Shown here piece by piece: positions 6,648-10,011 of a DNA stretch of 10,011 nt (position 1 is the stretch's first letter; every line of letters begins with the position of its first letter). Source of the stretch: Dehalococcoidia bacterium (GTDB lineage: Bacteria > Chloroflexota > Dehalococcoidia > SAR202 > UBA11138); contig JAAXHY010000551.1 of NCBI GenBank assembly GCA_012270665.1, positions 1 through 10,011 on the forward strand, written 5' to 3'. The notes beneath the pieces were generated by a model. It did not search any database and was not told the DNA's origin. It was given only the letters and a program-made list of their open reading frames with translations. Both the position numbers and the translations under genes were made by a program.

Positions 6648-6676
6648 TTGACATATACTATATATTGCGATATTTT
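6648..6676 (+). promoter_or_regulatory. Sigma70-type promoter of nrdR
   Basis: A perfect -35 TTGACA (6648-6653), a 17-nt spacer, and -10 TATTTT (6671-6676, 4 of 6). Predicted start is near 6683, leaving a leader of about 87 nt before the GTG start of nrdR. The whole spacer is occupied by an NrdR-box-like sequence. Confidence 0.7.
6655..6670 (+). promoter_or_regulatory. NrdR box 1 (putative NrdR operator)
   Basis: The 16-mer ATACTATATATTGCGA matches the published NrdR-box consensus acaCwAtATaTwGtgt at 13 of 16 positions, with the 10-base core CTATATATTG (6658-6667) matching completely. It fills the -35/-10 spacer, so bound NrdR would block RNA polymerase. Its partner starts 31 bp downstream. 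Confidence 0.7.
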
Positions 6677-6685
6677 ACCTGAACA

Positions 6686-6701
6686 GCCCAATAAGTTGTG
6701 G
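6686..6701 (+). promoter_or_regulatory. NrdR box 2 (putative NrdR operator)
   Basis: GCCCAATAAGTTGTGG matches the same consensus at 11 of 16 positions, 8 of 10 in the core (6689-6698). Alone it would be unconvincing, but it lies exactly 31 bp from box 1, about three helical turns, which is the spacing typical of NrdR operator pairs. It would cover roughly +4 to +19 of the transcript. Confidence 0.55.
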
Positions 6702-6757
6702 TTTTTCGGACAAGTAATAGATGTTTTGTTAGTCCAATTTTAAGACTAATTCAAGCT

Positions 6758-6762
6758 GGAAG
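6758..6762 (+). promoter_or_regulatory. Ribosome binding site of nrdR
   Basis: GGAAG lies 7 nt before GTG 6770. The frame is open further upstream to a GTG at 6698, but that codon lies in the predicted operator and has no ribosome binding site, so 6770 is the preferred start. Confidence 0.55.
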
Positions 6763-6769
6763 CACGGTC

Positions 6770-7342
6770 GTGCGTTGCCCGTATTGTGAACATGCGAACT
6801 CCAAAGTGATTGACTCCCGCGACTCGGGTGACGGGATCCGTCGTCGTCGTCAGTGCCTAGAATGCCAATGTCGGTTTACTACGTATGAATACGTCCAGAT
6901 GCGGACGATGATGGTGGTCAAGCGCGATGGACGACGCGAGGAGTTCCAGAGAGAGAAGCTGTTCACCAGCATGGCCAAGGCTTGCGCGAAGAGACCTCTT
7001 CCGGTTGGGACCATCGAAAATACTCTTGATGAGATCGAAACAACTCTTTCCGAGTCAGGACGAGCGGAGGTGAGGGCGAGAGCTATCGGCGAACTGGTCA
7101 TGGATAAGCTGCGGGAACTGGACCGAGTGGCGTACATCAGGTTTGCGAGCGTCTATCGAGACTTCAATGACATCGAGAGTTTCAAGCAGGAGATAGATGC
7201 ACTTCTGGACTACGGGGAACCGGGCAGCGGGGTTCATCCCGACCAGATGCGGATGCTTGAAGACGAAGCGTCTATGCTCGCCAGAAGCAGACGACGCGCG
7301 GGGCGGAGGCCTTCCAAACGTCCACAAGCTAATCCGGCGTAA
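6770..7342 (+). CDS. nrdR: Transcriptional repressor NrdR
   Basis: A 190-residue repressor of ribonucleotide reductase genes. The N-terminal zinc ribbon is complete: C3 and C6 (CPYC) with C29 and C32 (CLEC), with the basic run RRRR (24-27) and RFTTYE (35-40) that contact DNA. Residues ~46-136 form an ATP-cone (MVVKRDGRREEFQREKL, then VAYIRFASVYRDF) that binds ATP or dATP and controls oligomeric state and DNA binding. Starting at GTG 6770 reproduces the family's usual opening, M/V-R-C-P-Y-C. Most NrdR proteins are about 150-160 residues; here some 35-40 extra residues follow the cone and end in a strongly basic stretch (RSRRRAGRRPSKRPQ), of unknown role. It precedes nrdJ by 141 nt, and its own promoter carries two NrdR-box-like sites, so it probably represses itself and, by read-through, nrdJ. 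Confidence 0.96.
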   Translation: MRCPYCEHANSKVIDSRDSGDGIRRRRQCLECQCRFTTYEYVQMRTMMVVKRDGRREEFQREKLFTSMAKACAKRPLPVGTIENTLDEIETTLSESGRAEVRARAIGELVMDKLRELDRVAYIRFASVYRDFNDIESFKQEIDALLDYGEPGSGVHPDQMRMLEDEASMLARSRRRAGRRPSKRPQANPA

Positions 7343-7380
7343 GAACCGCTAAAATCCGGCAGTTTTCGCCTGAATTCCCA

Positions 7381-7409
7381 ATGAAATGATAGAATGTTTG
7401 TGCTATTAT
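7381..7409 (+). promoter_or_regulatory. Candidate promoter of nrdJ
   Basis: An extended -10 TGC-TATTAT (7401-7409; TATTAT is 5 of 6) is preceded at 17 nt by ATGAAA (7381-7386, 4 of 6 to TTGACA). It would give a leader of about 68 nt. I see no NrdR box over it and no B12 riboswitch in the 141-nt gap, so if real it would supply NrdR-independent expression of nrdJ. Confidence 0.42.
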
Positions 7410-7483
7410 GGAAGAGAGATGATTGATTCTGGCCTTCAACCAATGAGGAAGCCTGACTTTCTCAAGTCGAACAGGAGACAACC

Positions 7484-10000
7484 ATGTACGTGGACCAGAA
7501 AGGCAGCGGGGAGGAGCAAGTCAACCATGAGGAAGACCTGCTGAGGCAGTTCGAGCAGATGTTCACCGGCTCGTCTCAGGAGATTCGGACCAAGGCTGCT
7601 AGGTTTCTCCTGACGCTGGGCAGCAACGGCAAGAATGGAGACGGCCACTCCGGCGAAGGGCTAGATCTGTCCGAGAACGCTCGTGTCATCCTGGAGCAGC
7701 GCTATCTGAGGAAAGACTCGGAGGGAATAGCCATAGAGACACCCGAGGATCTCTTCAGCCGTGTGGCTCATGCGGTAGCGCAGGGTGAGTCGAACGGCTC
7801 GGAGTCACTGTGGGAGAACAGGTTCTACAAACTGCTGACTTCAATGAGATTCCTGCCGAATTCCCCCACCCTGGTGAATGCCGGCACCGGACGAGGATGT
7901 CTGTCGGCCTGCTTCGTGGTAACGCCTGAGGACGATATGGAGTCCATAATGGAGGTAGCCCACGACGCCGCGATGATAGAGAAGTGGGGAGGTGGAATAG
8001 GCTTCGGGCTGTCCAAGTTGCGCCCTCGCAATGACATGATAAAGACGACCCACGGAAACGCCTGCGGCCCCATCGCGGTTATGAAGCTGTATTCTGCCGT
8101 CGGGGCAACCCTGACCCAGGGTGCCTTTAGGCTCGGCGCGCACATGGGGCAGATCCGTGACTCGCATCCCGACATCCGCGAGTTCATACACTGCAAGGAC
8201 AATGACGACACGCTCCAGAACTTCAACATATCGGTTCAGATAACCGACGAGTTTATGAGGGCCGTGAAGGCCGACGAGGAGTGGGCGCTGATCAATCCGC
8301 GCGACGAGGGCAAGGGGCCGGTGAATTCTGTCGTAGAGATGATAAGCGCGCGGGAACTGTGGAATGAGATAGCGGAGTCGGCATGGAAGACCGGAGACCC
8401 AGGCGTGGTGTTCATAGACAGGGTGTGGGAGACCGCTCCGAATCCGCAGATGGGCAGGATCGAGACGAGCAATCCATGTGGCGAAGAATTTCTCGAGAAC
8501 TACGGCAACTGCTGCCTCGGTTCGATCAATCTTGACATACACGTGAAGGATGGCGAATTCGACTGGGATACGTTGGAAGACACCGTAAGGACATCGGTCC
8601 GGTTCCTGGACGACGTCATCAACATCAATACTTTCCCGTTGCCGAGACTGCGAAAGGTCAACCTGGCGACGCGGCGTATCGGACTGGGTGTCATGGGCTG
8701 GGCGGACGCACTGGTCAGAATGAGACTGCCATACGACTCACAGGAAGCGCTCGACCTGGCAGACGAGCTTGGCGGCTTCATACAGCGCGTCGCGTGGGAC
8801 GAGTCGGCGAGGCTGGCGGAAGACCGAGGTCCGTTCCCAGAATACGAACGCTCCGCTCTCAAGCAGCGCGGAATGCCGCCGGTGCGAAATTCCAGTATAG
8901 TCACGATAGCTCCCACCGGAACCATCAGCCGGATAGCGGGCTGCTCGAGTGGTATCGAGCCTCACTTTGCGCTGGCCTGGTGGTCTAACGTTCTGTGGAA
9001 GGACCACGAGGGCACAAGTTCGCGTCTGCTCGACGCCCCCGCTTCGATCACCGAGTCGCTCAAAGAGCATCTCGGTGATGATGAGAGAGTGCGCCGCGTC
9101 CTGGAGCAGATCATGGACGCCCCGGAGTCGGCGGAGAGTATTATGACGGAGCACGGTCTGGATCCGTCCGTCTATCGAACTTCGATGGCGATCAGCCCTG
9201 AAGCCCACGTGAGGATGCAGGCAGCATGGCAGAAGCACGTCACCAACTCGGTGTCCAAGACCATCAATCTGCCGAATGACGCGACGGTCGACGAAGTACG
9301 CGAGGCTTACGAACTAGCGTGGAGGACGGGCTGTAAGGCGGTTACTGTATATCGCGACGGCTCTAAATCTATGCAGGTGCTCGAGACAGGCCCGGACGCT
9401 GAGAGTGAAAGTGAAGCGCCCAAGACCGACAGCGCTGTCATACTGGCGCCGAGGGCACGCCCGATCTCCGTCAGGGGAGTTACCGACCTTGTGAGGACCG
9501 GACACGGCAATATGTACGTCAACATAACGTTCGACGACAATGGGAAGCCGTTCGAGGTCTTTTCTACTGTGGGCAAGGCCGGCGGTTGCGATTCAGCCAA
9601 TCTGGAGGCGGTGGCGCGGCTGGTATCGCTGGCTCTGAGGTCGGGGATAGACCCGGATGAGATAATACATCACCTCCAGGGGATCACTTGCTGTCCCGCT
9701 TGGGACGGCGGTACGTTGATTCGTTCCGCGCCCGACGCGATGTCTCATGTTCTCGCCAACCACCTGGGCGCCTCGCATGGGGTGATTGCAGGTCCATCAG
9801 AAGAGCAAACAGCCGCCGCCGTCCAGCCCGGACTGTTCCCGTCCAACAGACGAACCAATGGGCACACGGGCGGCGGCGGCAATGGAAACGGATACAGCCA
9901 GAGCCCAGTAGCGGTACGGTGTCCTAAGTGTTCAGGGAGACTCATTCCACAGGAAGGTTGTCTCAACTGCTTAGACTGCGGATACAGTAAGTGTGAGTAG
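7484..10000 (+). CDS. nrdJ: Class II (adenosylcobalamin-dependent) ribonucleotide reductase NrdJ
   Basis: An 838-residue enzyme that reduces ribonucleotides to deoxyribonucleotides using a radical generated from coenzyme B12, so it works with or without oxygen. The catalytic core begins near residue 60 (LSENARVILEQRY). Active-site landmarks are GRGCLSAC (136-143; C139 is the likely redox cysteine), the NPCGE loop (330-334; N330, C332, E334) that carries the thiyl radical and its partners, and PTGTIS (477-482). Residues ~673-750 form a TSCPD domain ending in ITCCPAWDGG. A Gly/Asn-rich linker (~790-808) then leads to a C-terminal zinc ribbon (C813, C816, C826, C829) and CGYSKCE, with C832 and C837 as the likely re-reducing pair. 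There is no N-terminal ATP-cone; residues 1-59 are a charged segment I do not recognise. ATG 7484 has AGGAG 6 nt upstream. No nrdA/nrdB or nrdD is visible. Confidence 0.97.
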   Translation: MYVDQKGSGEEQVNHEEDLLRQFEQMFTGSSQEIRTKAARFLLTLGSNGKNGDGHSGEGLDLSENARVILEQRYLRKDSEGIAIETPEDLFSRVAHAVAQGESNGSESLWENRFYKLLTSMRFLPNSPTLVNAGTGRGCLSACFVVTPEDDMESIMEVAHDAAMIEKWGGGIGFGLSKLRPRNDMIKTTHGNACGPIAVMKLYSAVGATLTQGAFRLGAHMGQIRDSHPDIREFIHCKDNDDTLQNFNISVQITDEFMRAVKADEEWALINPRDEGKGPVNSVVEMISARELWNEIAESAWKTGDPGVVFIDRVWETAPNPQMGRIETSNPCGEEFLENYGNCCLGSINLDIHVKDGEFDWDTLEDTVRTSVRFLDDVININTFPLPRLRKVNLATRRIGLGVMGWADALVRMRLPYDSQEALDLADELGGFIQRVAWDESARLAEDRGPFPEYERSALKQRGMPPVRNSSIVTIAPTGTISRIAGCSSGIEPHFALAWWSNVLWKDHEGTSSRLLDAPASITESLKEHLGDDERVRRVLEQIMDAPESAESIMTEHGLDPSVYRTSMAISPEAHVRMQAAWQKHVTNSVSKTINLPNDATVDEVREAYELAWRTGCKAVTVYRDGSKSMQVLETGPDAESESEAPKTDSAVILAPRARPISVRGVTDLVRTGHGNMYVNITFDDNGKPFEVFSTVGKAGGCDSANLEAVARLVSLALRSGIDPDEIIHHLQGITCCPAWDGGTLIRSAPDAMSHVLANHLGASHGVIAGPSEEQTAAAVQPGLFPSNRRTNGHTGGGGNGNGYSQSPVAVRCPKCSGRLIPQEGCLNCLDCGYSKCE

Positions 10001-10011
10001 TCCGCCAGCGC

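Noticed and set aside
7343..7483. Possible cobalamin riboswitch before nrdJ
   Set aside because: The gap is only 141 nt and I find no B12-box sequence or the multi-helix layout expected.
7841..8542. Long minus-strand open frame (233 codons) inside nrdJ
   Set aside because: It is antisense to the conserved reductase core, and its residues match no family I know. Codon bias on the opposite strand leaves such frames open.

Overview
The window looks like ordinary chromosomal housekeeping DNA from a bacterium of about 50-57% GC. The best guess is a member of Chloroflexota, in the Dehalococcoidia/SAR202 neighbourhood. That assignment is an inference from three things: the gene order rsmH-ftsA-ftsZ-nrdR-nrdJ with no peptidoglycan-synthesis genes in between, a stand-alone B12-dependent ribonucleotide reductase, and a GMC flavoprotein next door. 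A 16S or whole-genome placement would settle it. ATA isoleucine codons are common in every gene, so the window reads as one compositional unit with no sign of recent transfer.

Layout. (1) 1-588: the 3' end of a GMC-family flavin oxidoreductase that runs in from the left edge. (2) 751-1375: a strong sigma70-type promoter followed by a bifunctional-nuclease (DUF151) family gene. (3) 1482-2749, minus strand: a compact two-gene operon, mogA/moaB-type molybdopterin adenylyltransferase then trmD (tRNA m1G37 methyltransferase), converging on the nuclease gene. (4) 2765-3051: a divergent intergenic region. (5) 3052-6562: a stripped-down division cluster, rsmH-ftsA-ftsZ, closed by a clear intrinsic terminator at 6597-6631. 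(6) 6648-10000: the deoxyribonucleotide module, nrdR then nrdJ, which ends 11 bases before the right edge.

How the genes work together. RsmH and TrmD modify the decoding apparatus (16S rRNA and tRNA). FtsA and FtsZ build the division ring, and FtsZ carries the conserved C-terminal peptide that FtsA binds. NrdR is the ATP/dATP-sensing repressor of ribonucleotide reductase genes and NrdJ is its expected target. The nrdR promoter carries two NrdR-box-like sequences whose starts are exactly 31 bp apart, one filling the -35/-10 spacer and one just after the predicted transcription start. This is the most informative regulatory signal in the window and implies autoregulation.

I found no CRISPR array, mobile element, tRNA, rRNA, riboswitch or convincing undescribed system. 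The points most worth a second look are the NrdR-box pair, the collapsed dcw cluster, the N-terminal extension of FtsA, the short FtsZ linker with a tail beyond the C-terminal peptide, and the unusual mogA-trmD pairing.
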